Assembly (NCBI RefSeq): GCF_004358025.1
Contig: NZ_SMTL01000001.1
Span: forward strand, 992,001-1,056,000
Source: Rhizobium deserti
GTDB taxonomy: Bacteria > Pseudomonadota > Alphaproteobacteria > Rhizobiales > Rhizobiaceae
DNA: 64,000 nt
Reading direction: 5' to 3'
Part shown: piece after piece, positions 19,191-28,462 of the stretch
Layout of the letters: the number at the start of each line of letters is the position of its first letter
Numbering within the stretch: position 1 is the stretch's first letter
Notes under the pieces: model-generated
What the model saw: the letters and a program-made list of their open reading frames with translations, nothing else
Database searches by the model: none
What the model was told of the DNA's origin: nothing
Translations under genes and position numbers: made by a program

Positions 19191-20744
19191 ATGTTTGAAT
19201 ATGGCATAATGCCGCCGGCAATGTTCCTGGGCATGATCATTTTCATGCTCTACGGCTTTCCGGTTGCCTTCTCGCTTTCGGCCGTTGGTCTCTTCTTCGG
19301 GCTGCTCGGCATCGCCACCGGTCACTTCGACTTCGGCTTCATGCAGGCGCTGCCCTTGCGAATATTCGGCATCGTTTCCAATGACCTGCTGCTCGCCATT
19401 CCCTTCTTCACCTTCATGGGCGCCGTTCTGGAACGTTGCGGCCTGGCGGAGGACCTGCTGGAAGGCACCGGCAAGCTGTTCGGCGCCATCCCGGGCGGCC
19501 TCGCCTATGCCGTCATCCTGGTCGGCGCCATTCTCGGCGCCATCACCGGCACGGTGGCCGCCTCGGTCATCACCATGGGTGTGATCTCCCTGCCGATCAT
19601 GCTGAAATACGGCTATAATCCACGGCTTGCCACTGGCGTCATCGCCGCCTCCGGCACGATTACCCAGGTCATCCCGCCGTCGCTCGTTCTGATCGTGCTC
19701 GCCGACCAGCTCGGCCGCTCCGTCGGCGACATGTATCTCGGCGCCATCGGTCCTTCCATCCTGCAGGTCGTCATCTTCCTTCTGTTCATCCTCGCCATGT
19801 CCATCTTCAGGCCCCAGGACGTGCCGGCGCTTCCGCCCGAAGCCCGTGGCGAGATGAACATGGCGCTCGTTGGCCGCGTTCTCTGGGGCATGGTCCCTTC
19901 GATCGTGCTGATCTTTCTGGTGCTCGGCACGATCTTCATGGGTCTGGCAACGCCGACCGAAGCCGGCGCACTCGGCGTCGTCGGTGCCATGGTGCTCGCC
20001 GCCCTGCATGGCCGCCTCACCTGGGATCTCATCCGTCAGGGCATGCATTCCACCATGACGATCACGTCCATGGTCGTCTTCATCCTTGTCGGAGCGACCT
20101 GCTTCAGCCTGGTTTTTCAGGGCATGGACGGCGGCTTGTGGATCGAATACCTGCTCAAGCACGTGCCGGGCGGCGTGGTCGGCTTCCTGATCTTCGTCAA
20201 TATCTTCATCTTCTTCCTTGCCTTCTTCCTCGATTTCTTCGAGATCGCCTTCATCGTCCTGCCCATGCTGGCGCCGGTCGCAAGCGCGCTTGGCATCGAC
20301 CTCATCTGGTTCGGCGTCCTGCTTTGCGTCAACATGCAGACGAGCTTCATGCATCCGCCCTTCGGCTTCGCGCTCTTCTACCTGCGCTCCATCGCGCCGA
20401 AGACGGTCAAGACCCGTGACATCTATATTGGCGCCATTCCATGGCTTGGCATGCAGCTGATTCTGGTGGCGATCATCATCTTCTGGCCGCAGTCGGTGAC
20501 CTATTGGCTGGACAAGGCGCCGGATGTCGACCTCAACACGATCAAGATCGAGGTTCCGGGCTTCGGCAACGGACTGGGGAATGGCGGCAACAACAATCAG
20601 ATGCCGAATTTCGGCCTGCCCTCTCTGGACGGCATACCCGGTCAAGGCGGCAATCAGCCAGGCCAGCCGGCGCAACCAGGTCAGCAGGCTCCGGGGCTTC
20701 CCGGCATGCCGAATTTCGGGGAGCCGCCGAAGATCAATCCGTGA
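19191..20744 (+). CDS. dctM: TRAP transporter large permease (DctM type) with low-complexity C-terminal tail
   Basis: 517-residue multispanning permease that forms the sodium-coupled transport channel. Family features seen: AIPFFTFMGAVLERCGLAEDLL, ASVITMGVISLPIMLKYGYNP and the late MQTSFMHPPFGFALFYLRS. Core length would be about 455; an additional tail of about 60 residues, rich in Gly, Pro, Gln and Asn and containing MPNFG twice, is cytosolic or periplasmic and unusual for DctM. Follows dctQ in the same operon and ends at a strong bidirectional terminator. Confidence 0.95.
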   Translation: MFEYGIMPPAMFLGMIIFMLYGFPVAFSLSAVGLFFGLLGIATGHFDFGFMQALPLRIFGIVSNDLLLAIPFFTFMGAVLERCGLAEDLLEGTGKLFGAIPGGLAYAVILVGAILGAITGTVAASVITMGVISLPIMLKYGYNPRLATGVIAASGTITQVIPPSLVLIVLADQLGRSVGDMYLGAIGPSILQVVIFLLFILAMSIFRPQDVPALPPEARGEMNMALVGRVLWGMVPSIVLIFLVLGTIFMGLATPTEAGALGVVGAMVLAALHGRLTWDLIRQGMHSTMTITSMVVFILVGATCFSLVFQGMDGGLWIEYLLKHVPGGVVGFLIFVNIFIFFLAFFLDFFEIAFIVLPMLAPVASALGIDLIWFGVLLCVNMQTSFMHPPFGFALFYLRSIAPKTVKTRDIYIGAIPWLGMQLILVAIIIFWPQSVTYWLDKAPDVDLNTIKIEVPGFGNGLGNGGNNNQMPNFGLPSLDGIPGQGGNQPGQPAQPGQQAPGLPGMPNFGEPPKINP

Positions 20745-20779
20745 TCCGATGAGGCGCGAGTTCCCCTTGTAGCCAAACA

Positions 20780-20807
20780 AAAACCCGGAGCCTTGGCTCC
20801 GGGTTTT
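20780..20807. terminator. Bidirectional rho-independent terminator between dctM and dctP
   Basis: Twelve-base perfect stem AAAACCCGGAGC / GCTCCGGGTTTT with a CTTG loop. A and T runs flank the stem on both sides, so it can stop transcription from dctM (plus) and from dctP (minus), which converge here. Confidence 0.9.
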
Positions 20808-20832
20808 CTATGCGCTCAACTGATACGACTGC

Positions 20833-22095
<1,263 letters not shown>

Positions 22096-22238
22096 TCATT
22101 CCTTCCTTGAACCAGCCGAAGACAGCTGCGGGTCCGAGCCACGAGCTCGGAAGGATGCCGATTGCGGTGAAGCTTGACTTGGAGGGGCTCGCGGCGCGAA
22201 AACGGAGTAGTCCAGCTTGTCTTGCCGTCGGAGATTGC

Positions 22239-23012
22239 ATGCCGAAACCGATAGTCGCCCTTCCCGCCGATATCCGCGAAATCGACGGTGCCGTTTGGCA
22301 CGCTGCTCCCAATCAATACCTGCAGGCGGCGCTGAAGGTGGCCGAGGTGATGACGTTCATCGTGCCGGCCTTCGAGGACGGAACAGAGATCGATGCGGTG
22401 CTTGACCGTGTCGACGGCGTCCTGATTTCCGGCTCCGCAACCAATGTCCATCCCTCACTCTATGGCCGGCAGGCGAAGGAGGCGGATGGCCCTTTCGACC
22501 CGGCACGTGATGCAACATCGTTGCCGCTGATCCAGCGGGCGATTGATCGCGGTATCCCGCTTCTGGCCATCTGCCGCGGCATCCAGGAGCTTAACGTAGC
22601 GCTTGGCGGTACGCTCGCCAGCGAAATCCAGGATCAGCCGGGCATGTGGGACCACCGCAAGCCCAATGTGCCGGAGCGGGATCACATGTATGCGATCCGC
22701 CAACCGGTTTTTGTTCAGGAAGGCTCCTGCATCGCCAACTACCTCGGGCTTTCGGGCAAGATCCAGGTAAATTCGCTGCATCGCCAGGCGATCGCCCAGA
22801 CCGCGCCACGCCTTAAGGTGGAGGCAACTGCGGAAGACGGCACGATCGAGGCCGTGTCGGTCATCGACGCCCGCAATTTTGCGGTCGGCGTGCAGTGGCA
22901 TCCGGAATATTGGGCGGAAACCGATACGGTCTCCCGCGCCCTTTTTCATGCTTTTGGAGATGCCGTGCGCACTTATGCCGGCCGCGGAACCCGCAGCGAG
23001 GCTGCGGCCTGA
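22239..23012 (+). CDS. Class I glutamine amidotransferase-like gamma-glutamyl hydrolase (PuuD-like)
   Basis: 257-residue member of the C26 peptidase/PuuD group, which cleaves gamma-glutamyl amide bonds such as gamma-glutamyl-GABA in putrescine breakdown. Catalytic triad visible: nucleophile Cys112 in LLAICRGIQELNV, His221 and Glu223 in GVQWHPEYW. I start at ATG 22239 (MPKPIVALPADI), where the family begins; the frame is open 105 codons upstream without homology. No other puu genes are adjacent, so the substrate is uncertain. Seven bases separate its stop from that of the convergent LacI regulator. Confidence 0.88.
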   Translation: MPKPIVALPADIREIDGAVWHAAPNQYLQAALKVAEVMTFIVPAFEDGTEIDAVLDRVDGVLISGSATNVHPSLYGRQAKEADGPFDPARDATSLPLIQRAIDRGIPLLAICRGIQELNVALGGTLASEIQDQPGMWDHRKPNVPERDHMYAIRQPVFVQEGSCIANYLGLSGKIQVNSLHRQAIAQTAPRLKVEATAEDGTIEAVSVIDARNFAVGVQWHPEYWAETDTVSRALFHAFGDAVRTYAGRGTRSEAAA

Positions 23013-23019
23013 GCCGAGA

Positions 23020-24042
23020 TCAGTTGCGGGGCTGGTAAAGTCCGGTCGATTGGCGGATGCGCATTTCCGGCTTGATCAGATGAATCCCGTCAGGCTCATG
23101 GCTGCCGGCGAGCCGATCGAGCAGCGCCCGCGCAGCCAATCTGCCGACATCCGCCTGCCCGTTCGAAACCGTCGTCAGCGACGGCGTCGCGATCGAGGCC
23201 TCTTGGAGGTCGTCATAGCCGGTCACCGAAATGTCCTGACCAGGCACCAGGCCTGCGCGGGCAATGCCGTTCATCAAGCCGATTGCGACGAGATCGTTCC
23301 AGCAAACCGCAGCGGTCGGCTTCTGCGGCAGCGACAGGAAGTTGACGGCCGCCTCGAAGCCGCCCTGCATGGTGCGCGGACCCGGAATGCGCAGGTCCGG
23401 ATCAACCTCGATGCCGGCCTTGCGCAGCGCGTTTACATATCCCTGATAGCGGTCGCGGCCCGTTGAGGTCTGATCGGTTCCGCCGATCATCGCGATAACC
23501 TTGTGGCCGAGGCCGATCAGGTGGTTGGTAGCGAGCGAAATGCCATAGCTGTCATCGCCGCGATAAGTAGGCAGATCGACGCCATCCATGGAACGGGCAA
23601 CGAGAATGGCCGGCATGCCATTCTGTTCGGCGAGCTTCACATCTTCGATCGGGGTTCCGATGGCCGGTGACATGATCACTCCATCGCCGCCGAGTTGCAG
23701 CAGCGTCTCAATGAAGGTTCGCTGCTTTTCGACTGAATCGTAATGGTTGGAAAGGATGAAGGTATGCCGGCTGCGGTCGAGCTCGCTTTCGATCGCCTTC
23801 AAGATCTCGCCGTAGAACGGGTTCATGATATCGTGCACCACGACGCCGATAATGCCGGAGCGGGAGGTGCGCAGGCTCGCCGCGCGCCGGTTGTAGATGT
23901 AGCCGAGAGTGCGCGCCTGTTCCTTGATCTTTTCCCTGGTATCGGCGGCAACCAGAGGACTATCCCGCAACGCAAGGGAAATCGTGGCCGTGGAAAGACC
24001 GAGGCTCTCGGCAATTGTCGACAACTTGATCTTCTGAACCAT
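23020..24042 (-). CDS. LacI family transcriptional regulator
   Basis: 340-residue repressor/activator. N-terminal helix-turn-helix (KLSTIAESLGLSTATISLAL, about 5-25) with hinge SLRTSRSGIIGVVVHDIMNPFYGEI leading into a periplasmic-binding-protein-like effector domain. Ends with a typical oligomerisation helix. Ligand unknown; candidates are the neighbouring amidotransferase or the TRAP genes. A 12-base palindrome lies 24 bases upstream of its start and may be its own operator. Confidence 0.94.
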   Translation of the reverse strand: MVQKIKLSTIAESLGLSTATISLALRDSPLVAADTREKIKEQARTLGYIYNRRAASLRTSRSGIIGVVVHDIMNPFYGEILKAIESELDRSRHTFILSNHYDSVEKQRTFIETLLQLGGDGVIMSPAIGTPIEDVKLAEQNGMPAILVARSMDGVDLPTYRGDDSYGISLATNHLIGLGHKVIAMIGGTDQTSTGRDRYQGYVNALRKAGIEVDPDLRIPGPRTMQGGFEAAVNFLSLPQKPTAAVCWNDLVAIGLMNGIARAGLVPGQDISVTGYDDLQEASIATPSLTTVSNGQADVGRLAARALLDRLAGSHEPDGIHLIKPEMRIRQSTGLYQPRN

Positions 24043-24065
24043 GTCTCCCCCAAGTCCACAAGCAT

Positions 24066-24077
24066 CATCCCGGGATG
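24066..24077. promoter_or_regulatory. Candidate LacI autoregulatory operator
   Basis: Perfect 12-base palindrome CATCCCGGGATG centred 29 bases upstream of the LacI-type start codon. LacI-family operators are palindromes with a central CG pair, as here. Position suggests autoregulation. No second copy noticed near the amidotransferase. Confidence 0.4.
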
Positions 24078-24136
24078 CCGATTTAAACTTGAAATAAACA
24101 ATTTAATTGAATGCGACAATCCTGTGACGGCACTTT

Positions 24137-24649
24137 TCAGTCGTCGAGGGAATCCTGATCCTCTTCCTGAGCCGGCTGGAGGTTTTGCTCGACGAGCTTC
24201 AAAAGCTTGAGAAGCGTTCGCACTTCCTTGTCGGACAGGCCCCTGGCCGCCTGCTCGCCACATTCGGATACGGAGCGGCCGATCTGTTCCACTGTCTTCA
24301 GTCCGTTATGGGTCAGAAAAACCTTGGTCAGACGTCCGTCTGTTTCATCGGCCCGGCGCTCGAGGAAGCCCTGCGCCTCCATTCGGCCGATCGTGCGTGT
24401 CATGGTGGGCGCCTTCACCCCCAGCCGCAGGGCCAGTTGTCCCGGCGTCATGCCCTCTTCTTCGGCGAGCGCTAGGATGACGCCATCCTGGCCGGCATAG
24501 AGACCGCTTTCACCGAGACTGCGCGTCAGCGCGGTCCGCATGGACCGGGCGGCATGGGTGATCGTCGGTGCAAGATCGACCACGGAAAGGCCGGCATGAT
24601 CTTTCTTCTTGCCCGGCTTGGCTTTCTTGTCGCCCTTTTTCTTGCTCAT
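24137..24649 (-). CDS. MarR family transcriptional regulator
   Basis: 170-residue winged-helix regulator. After an unusual Lys-rich first 20 residues, the winged helix reads GMTPGQLALRLGVKAPTMTRTIGRMEAQGFLERR with the wing DETDGRLTKVFLT. MarR proteins dimerise and usually repress an adjacent gene in response to a small phenolic or oxidative ligand. The nearest divergent neighbour is the creatininase-family gene starting 82 bases away, the likeliest target. Confidence 0.93.
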   Translation of the reverse strand: MSKKKGDKKAKPGKKKDHAGLSVVDLAPTITHAARSMRTALTRSLGESGLYAGQDGVILALAEEEGMTPGQLALRLGVKAPTMTRTIGRMEAQGFLERRADETDGRLTKVFLTHNGLKTVEQIGRSVSECGEQAARGLSDKEVRTLLKLLKLVEQNLQPAQEEDQDSLDD

Positions 24650-24731
24650 CGACTCCGCCTGTTTTGCCCCATGACGTAAGGCGCTATATCTGTGCGGCGC
24701 TATCCTTATAGAAACCCGGAAACCGCCGCCA

Positions 24732-25523
24732 GTGCCGCATCCTCTGCCCGACTATCATGACAATGATCTTACACTTCCATCCACAGGAAGACGCGATTGG
24801 ATCGCGGTCCTGCCTTTGGGGGCGCATGAGCAGCACGGCCCACACCTACCCTTCGAAACCGATGCACTGATCGCTGCCGGTCTGGTGTCACGCTTGAAAG
24901 CCGCCATGCCGGCCGCCCTCCCCGTCACCTTCCTGCCGGTGGAACCGGTGGGTTATTCGGTCGAGCACATGGATGTCGCCGGCACCAGGACCCTCGCCTT
25001 TGACGAGGCGGTATCCCGCTGGCTGGGGCTTGCCAAGGAGCTTCACGGCAATGGCATCCAAAAGCTGGTGCTTCTCAATGCCCATGGCGGCAATTCTCCA
25101 CTTCTGACCGTGGTCGCGACCGAGGCGAGGATCCGGTTCGGCATGCTGGTTGTTACGACCAGCTGGACCCGCTTTGGCCAGCCCGAAGGGTGGATCACAC
25201 CCGAACAAAAGGCCATAGACATCCATGGCGGGGATATCGAGACCTCCGTTATGCTGGCCCTGTGGCCGGACAAGGTGGATATGACGAAGGCGGAAAACTT
25301 CTCTTCGCGGCAGACGGAATTTGTCAGCACGTTCCGGCACCTGCGTGCCTACGGCCCGCATGCGTTCGGCTGGAAGATGTCGGACCTCAACGAGAAGGGC
25401 GTCGCCGGCAATGCCGCAGCCGCCACCGTCGAACGCGGCGAGGCCCTGGTCGCTTATGCCGTGAGAGGCATGATCGAATTGCTGGAGGACGTGGCGAGGT
25501 TTGATGTTGAGACATTATGGTAG
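24732..25523 (+). CDS. Creatininase family amidohydrolase
   Basis: 263-residue metal-dependent hydrolase. Metal ligands are recognisable in LPLGAHEQHGPHLPFETD (Glu, His, Asp), in NAHGGN and in DIHGGDIETS. The family includes creatininase, the formamide hydrolase ArfB and MftE; the substrate cannot be chosen from sequence. The start is GTG 24732, with only a weak GGAA upstream; no in-frame ATG exists before the conserved core, so GTG is the best choice. Divergent from the MarR gene. Confidence 0.88.
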   Translation: MPHPLPDYHDNDLTLPSTGRRDWIAVLPLGAHEQHGPHLPFETDALIAAGLVSRLKAAMPAALPVTFLPVEPVGYSVEHMDVAGTRTLAFDEAVSRWLGLAKELHGNGIQKLVLLNAHGGNSPLLTVVATEARIRFGMLVVTTSWTRFGQPEGWITPEQKAIDIHGGDIETSVMLALWPDKVDMTKAENFSSRQTEFVSTFRHLRAYGPHAFGWKMSDLNEKGVAGNAAAATVERGEALVAYAVRGMIELLEDVARFDVETLW

Positions 25524-25568
25524 CGCAAAGCTACACACTTAGTCATAATGGGCTACAGGAGAATAGCT

Positions 25569-25823
25569 ATGACGCTGAACATCCGCAATGAGGAAGCAGA
25601 TCTGCTTGCGCGGGAACTGGCGCGGATCGACGGTATATCGATCACCGATGCCGTTATTTCCGCTCTCAAGGAAACCATCGGAAAGCGGATCGAGCAGGAA
25701 ACGCCTCGGGACACTGCCAAGCGGATCCTTGCTCGCCGAGGCCTGGCGTTCAACCAGGACCGTGAGGCCGTGGATGGCGAAGCCTATCATGACCTTGATC
25801 ATGACCTTTCTGGCAAGCCGTAA
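25569..25823 (+). CDS. vapB: Type II antitoxin, VapB (PSK operon transcription factor family)
   Basis: 84-residue antitoxin: N-terminal DNA-binding part (TLNIRNEEADLLARELARIDG, SITDAVISALKETI) and an acidic, flexible C-terminus (EAYHDLDHDLSG) that would thread into the toxin groove. ATG 25569 follows CAGGAG by about six bases. Its TAA overlaps the toxin ATG, giving the coupled expression usual for VapBC. The pair also autorepresses in known systems; no operator identified. Confidence 0.88.
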   Translation: MTLNIRNEEADLLARELARIDGISITDAVISALKETIGKRIEQETPRDTAKRILARRGLAFNQDREAVDGEAYHDLDHDLSGKP

Positions 25824-26227
25824 TGTTTGTAGATGCCTGCGCAATCATTTCCTTGATGGCCAACGAACAGACTGCCGAATCCTATGAACAAGCCTTGTCG
25901 ATCGCCGACACGCCATTCACGTCGCCACTTGCCGCGTGGGAGGCTATTATCGTCCTGTCCCGGCCCGACCAGTTGAACTGCCGATATAGTGAGGCTCAAG
26001 GCGCCGTTGTAGAATGGCTCGATGCCCGTAGCATTGGAATTTGTGAGCTGGGTTCGCCTCGCGACATCCTGAGCCACGCAGTAGCCGTTGCCGAAAAATA
26101 TGGAATAGGTCGCCGCTATCTCAGCAATTTCGACTGCTTCCATTATGCAACGGCAAGAGTGGCTGGTCAGCCACTCCTGACCCTGGACGAGCTTCTTCGC
26201 CAAACGGATGCCGACACTCGTCCCTAG
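25823..26227 (+). CDS. vapC: VapC toxin, PIN-domain ribonuclease
   Basis: 134-residue PIN-domain nuclease. The acidic metal-binding set is complete: Asp4 (MFVDACAI), Glu40 (LAAWEAI), Asp104 (NFDCFHYATA) and Asp122 (LLTLDE). VapC toxins cut tRNA or rRNA when the antitoxin is degraded. Start codon overlaps the vapB stop (TAATG). Codon usage is somewhat less GC-biased than in flanking genes, consistent with horizontal movement typical of such modules. Confidence 0.9.
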   Translation: MFVDACAIISLMANEQTAESYEQALSIADTPFTSPLAAWEAIIVLSRPDQLNCRYSEAQGAVVEWLDARSIGICELGSPRDILSHAVAVAEKYGIGRRYLSNFDCFHYATARVAGQPLLTLDELLRQTDADTRP

Positions 26228-26235
26228 ATACGATG

Positions 26236-26252
26236 TGATCTTATAACATTCA
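26236..26252. promoter_or_regulatory. Candidate Zur (zinc uptake regulator) operator
   Basis: Imperfect palindrome TGATCTTATAACATTCA with a TTATAA core, about 90 bases upstream of the CobW-type gene. Alphaproteobacterial Zur sites are AT-rich palindromes of this type and commonly control CobW/COG0523 metallochaperones. Assigned by resemblance and context, not by a computed score. Confidence 0.4.
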
Positions 26253-26341
26253 AAACCCTTTGAACTCGGTTCGGCTTCCGCTTATATGAGGCGGACAAGC
26301 TTCCGCGCCCTCAGGCGCTCCACATCCTTCGAGGTTCCCTT

Positions 26342-27448
26342 ATGACCGAAGCAAAGACCGAAGCAGCCACACCTAGGCCAGTGCCCGTCACGGTGCTCAC
26401 CGGCTATCTCGGCGCCGGCAAGACGACGCTGCTCAACCGCATCCTGTCCGAAAGCCACGGCAAGAAATATGCCGTCATTGTCAACGAATTCGGCGAAATT
26501 GGCATCGACAACGACCTGATCGTGGAATCGGACGAAGAAATCTACGAAATGAATAACGGCTGCGTCTGCTGCACCGTGCGCGGCGACCTGATCCGTGTCG
26601 TTGAGGGGCTGATGCGCCGCCCCGGCCGCTTCGACGGTATCATCGTCGAGACCACCGGACTTGCCGATCCGGTCCCGGTTGCGCAAACCTTCTTCATGGA
26701 CGACGACGTGCGCGCCAAGACTGAGCTCGATGCGGTCGTCGCCCTCGTCGATGCCAAGCATCTGCCGCTGCGCCTCAAGGACAGCCGCGAAGCGGAAGAC
26801 CAGATCGCCTTTGCCGATGTCGTCGTCATCAACAAGACCGACCTGGTGACGCCGGAAGAACTGGCCGTCATCGAAGACGTCGTGCGCGCCATCAATCCGA
26901 CTGCCCGCGTCTACAAGACCAGCCGTTCGGGTGTCGATCTTGCCCGCGTGCTCGATCAGGGTGCCTTCAACCTGGAGCGCGCACTGGAAAACGATCCGCA
27001 TTTCCTCGATCACGGGCATGAGGGCCATGTTTGTGGTCCCGATTGCGACCATGATCACAGCCATGACCACCATGCGCACGACCATCATGACCACGGGCAT
27101 GATCATCACCACGGTGCAATGTCGCCGATCCATGATGTGACGGTGAAGTCGATATCGCTGCGCGGCGGTGAAATGAACCCCGAGCGCTTCTTCCCCTGGA
27201 TCCAGAAGATCACCCAGACGGACGGTCCTAGCATCCTGCGGCTCAAGGGCATTATTGCCTTCAAGGGCGACGAGGAGCGCTACGTCGTTCAAGGCGTCCA
27301 CATGATCGTCGAGGGCGATCACCAGCGTCCTTGGAAAGATGGCGAGAAGCGCGAAAGCCGTCTCGTCTTCATCGGCCGCGACCTGGACGTCCAGAAGATC
27401 GAGCAGAGCTTCAAGGCCTGCCAGGCGAATGTGACGACCGCCGCCTGA
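26342..27448 (+). CDS. CobW/COG0523 family GTP-binding metallochaperone (ZigA/YciC-like)
   Basis: 368-residue G3E GTPase that delivers metal, usually zinc, to client proteins under scarcity. Walker A GYLGAGKT at residues 21-28, the metal-binding CVCC at 74-77 of the NNGCVCCTVR motif, NKTD guanine-specificity motif, and a very His/Asp-rich linker at about 224-260 (many HDH and HHD units). The C-terminal CobW_C domain follows. The linker and the Zur-like site upstream favour zinc. Its TGA overlaps the ATG of a WD40 protein. Confidence 0.93.
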   Translation: MTEAKTEAATPRPVPVTVLTGYLGAGKTTLLNRILSESHGKKYAVIVNEFGEIGIDNDLIVESDEEIYEMNNGCVCCTVRGDLIRVVEGLMRRPGRFDGIIVETTGLADPVPVAQTFFMDDDVRAKTELDAVVALVDAKHLPLRLKDSREAEDQIAFADVVVINKTDLVTPEELAVIEDVVRAINPTARVYKTSRSGVDLARVLDQGAFNLERALENDPHFLDHGHEGHVCGPDCDHDHSHDHHAHDHHDHGHDHHHGAMSPIHDVTVKSISLRGGEMNPERFFPWIQKITQTDGPSILRLKGIIAFKGDEERYVVQGVHMIVEGDHQRPWKDGEKRESRLVFIGRDLDVQKIEQSFKACQANVTTAA

Positions 27449-28434
27449 TGCCGACAGTTGCACCGCTTGATCTCGAAGGCCATGTCGTCGCCGCGCATTT
27501 TCTCGGCGACGTCCCTTTCTTTGCGACCGCTGCCGGCTCGATCCACCGTCTGGACGGCGGCGAGAAGGTTACCGAGGCCCATGAAGGCCTGCTGACCTGT
27601 ATTCGCGATCCCTTCAGCGACACGCTGATCTCCGGCGGTGAAGACGGCAAAGTCCTTCGCGTCGGCCATGATGGCACGGCGACCGTGCTTGCAGAAGCGC
27701 CACGCAAATGGATTAGCGTGGTGGCCGGCGGCCCCCAGGGTGCTGTAGCCTGGGCGCAAGGCAAGTCGAGCTTCGTGCGCACCAGCGACGGCGCGGTCAA
27801 GGAATTCACGGAAAACCGCAGCGTCGAAGGCATCGCCTTTGCATCCAAGGGCCTGCGCATCGCCGCCGCGCGGTACAATGGCGTTTCGCTGCACTGGGTC
27901 GGCACCAATGCGCCGCCCGTGGATCTCGATTGGAAAGGCGCCCATACGGGTGTGACCTTTTCTCCAGACAATCGGTTCCTTGTCACCATGATGCAGGAAA
28001 ACGCGTTGCATGGCTGGAAGCTGGACGGCAAGCCCGGCGAAAACCGCCATATGCGGATGACCGGCTACCCGGCCAAGGTGAAGTCCATGTCATGGTCGGC
28101 CAAGGGCAAGTGGCTCGCATCGTCCGGCGCCCCGGCCGCTATCGTTTGGCCGTTTTCGGCCAAGGACGGTCCAATGGGAAAGGCGCCTCAAGAGCTTGGG
28201 ACGCGTGCCGACATCATGGTGACGCAGGTCGCCTTCCACCCGACCGACGAGGTTCTGGCGATCGGCTTCATTGACGGCATGATCCTCGGCGTGCGGATGG
28301 CCGACGGCAAGGAAGCGCTGCTGCGCCGCCCCGGAAAAGGCGGCATCACCGGCATGAGCTGGAGCGCCAGCGGCAGATTGCTGGCCTTTGCTTCCGAAGC
28401 GGGCGATTGCGGCGTGGTGGATATTTCTGCCTGA
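27448..28434 (+). CDS. WD40-repeat beta-propeller protein coupled to the CobW gene
   Basis: 328-residue protein made of WD40-like blades (for example LISGGEDGKVLRVG, FSPDNRFLVTMMQENALHGWKL, WSAKGKWLASSGAPAAIVWPF, WSASGRLLAFASEAGDCGVV). Such propellers are protein-binding platforms and are rare in bacteria. No signal peptide, so cytosolic. The ATG at 27448 overlaps the TGA of the CobW gene, so the two are translationally coupled. I infer that it is a client or partner scaffold of the metallochaperone. Confidence 0.88.
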   Translation: MPTVAPLDLEGHVVAAHFLGDVPFFATAAGSIHRLDGGEKVTEAHEGLLTCIRDPFSDTLISGGEDGKVLRVGHDGTATVLAEAPRKWISVVAGGPQGAVAWAQGKSSFVRTSDGAVKEFTENRSVEGIAFASKGLRIAAARYNGVSLHWVGTNAPPVDLDWKGAHTGVTFSPDNRFLVTMMQENALHGWKLDGKPGENRHMRMTGYPAKVKSMSWSAKGKWLASSGAPAAIVWPFSAKDGPMGKAPQELGTRADIMVTQVAFHPTDEVLAIGFIDGMILGVRMADGKEALLRRPGKGGITGMSWSASGRLLAFASEAGDCGVVDISA

Positions 28435-28462
28435 CGGGCGGTGCGATCCGGCGCCCGTTGCT

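Noticed and set aside
18888..20780. 630-codon antisense ORF opposite dctQM
   Set aside because: Pattern of His/Asp/Glu/Arg-rich low complexity with no domains; a frame shadow of the high-GC TRAP permease genes.
27010..27120. His/Asp-rich repeat as a simple-sequence repeat
   Set aside because: It is in frame, encodes the metal-binding linker of the CobW protein and is expected for this family.
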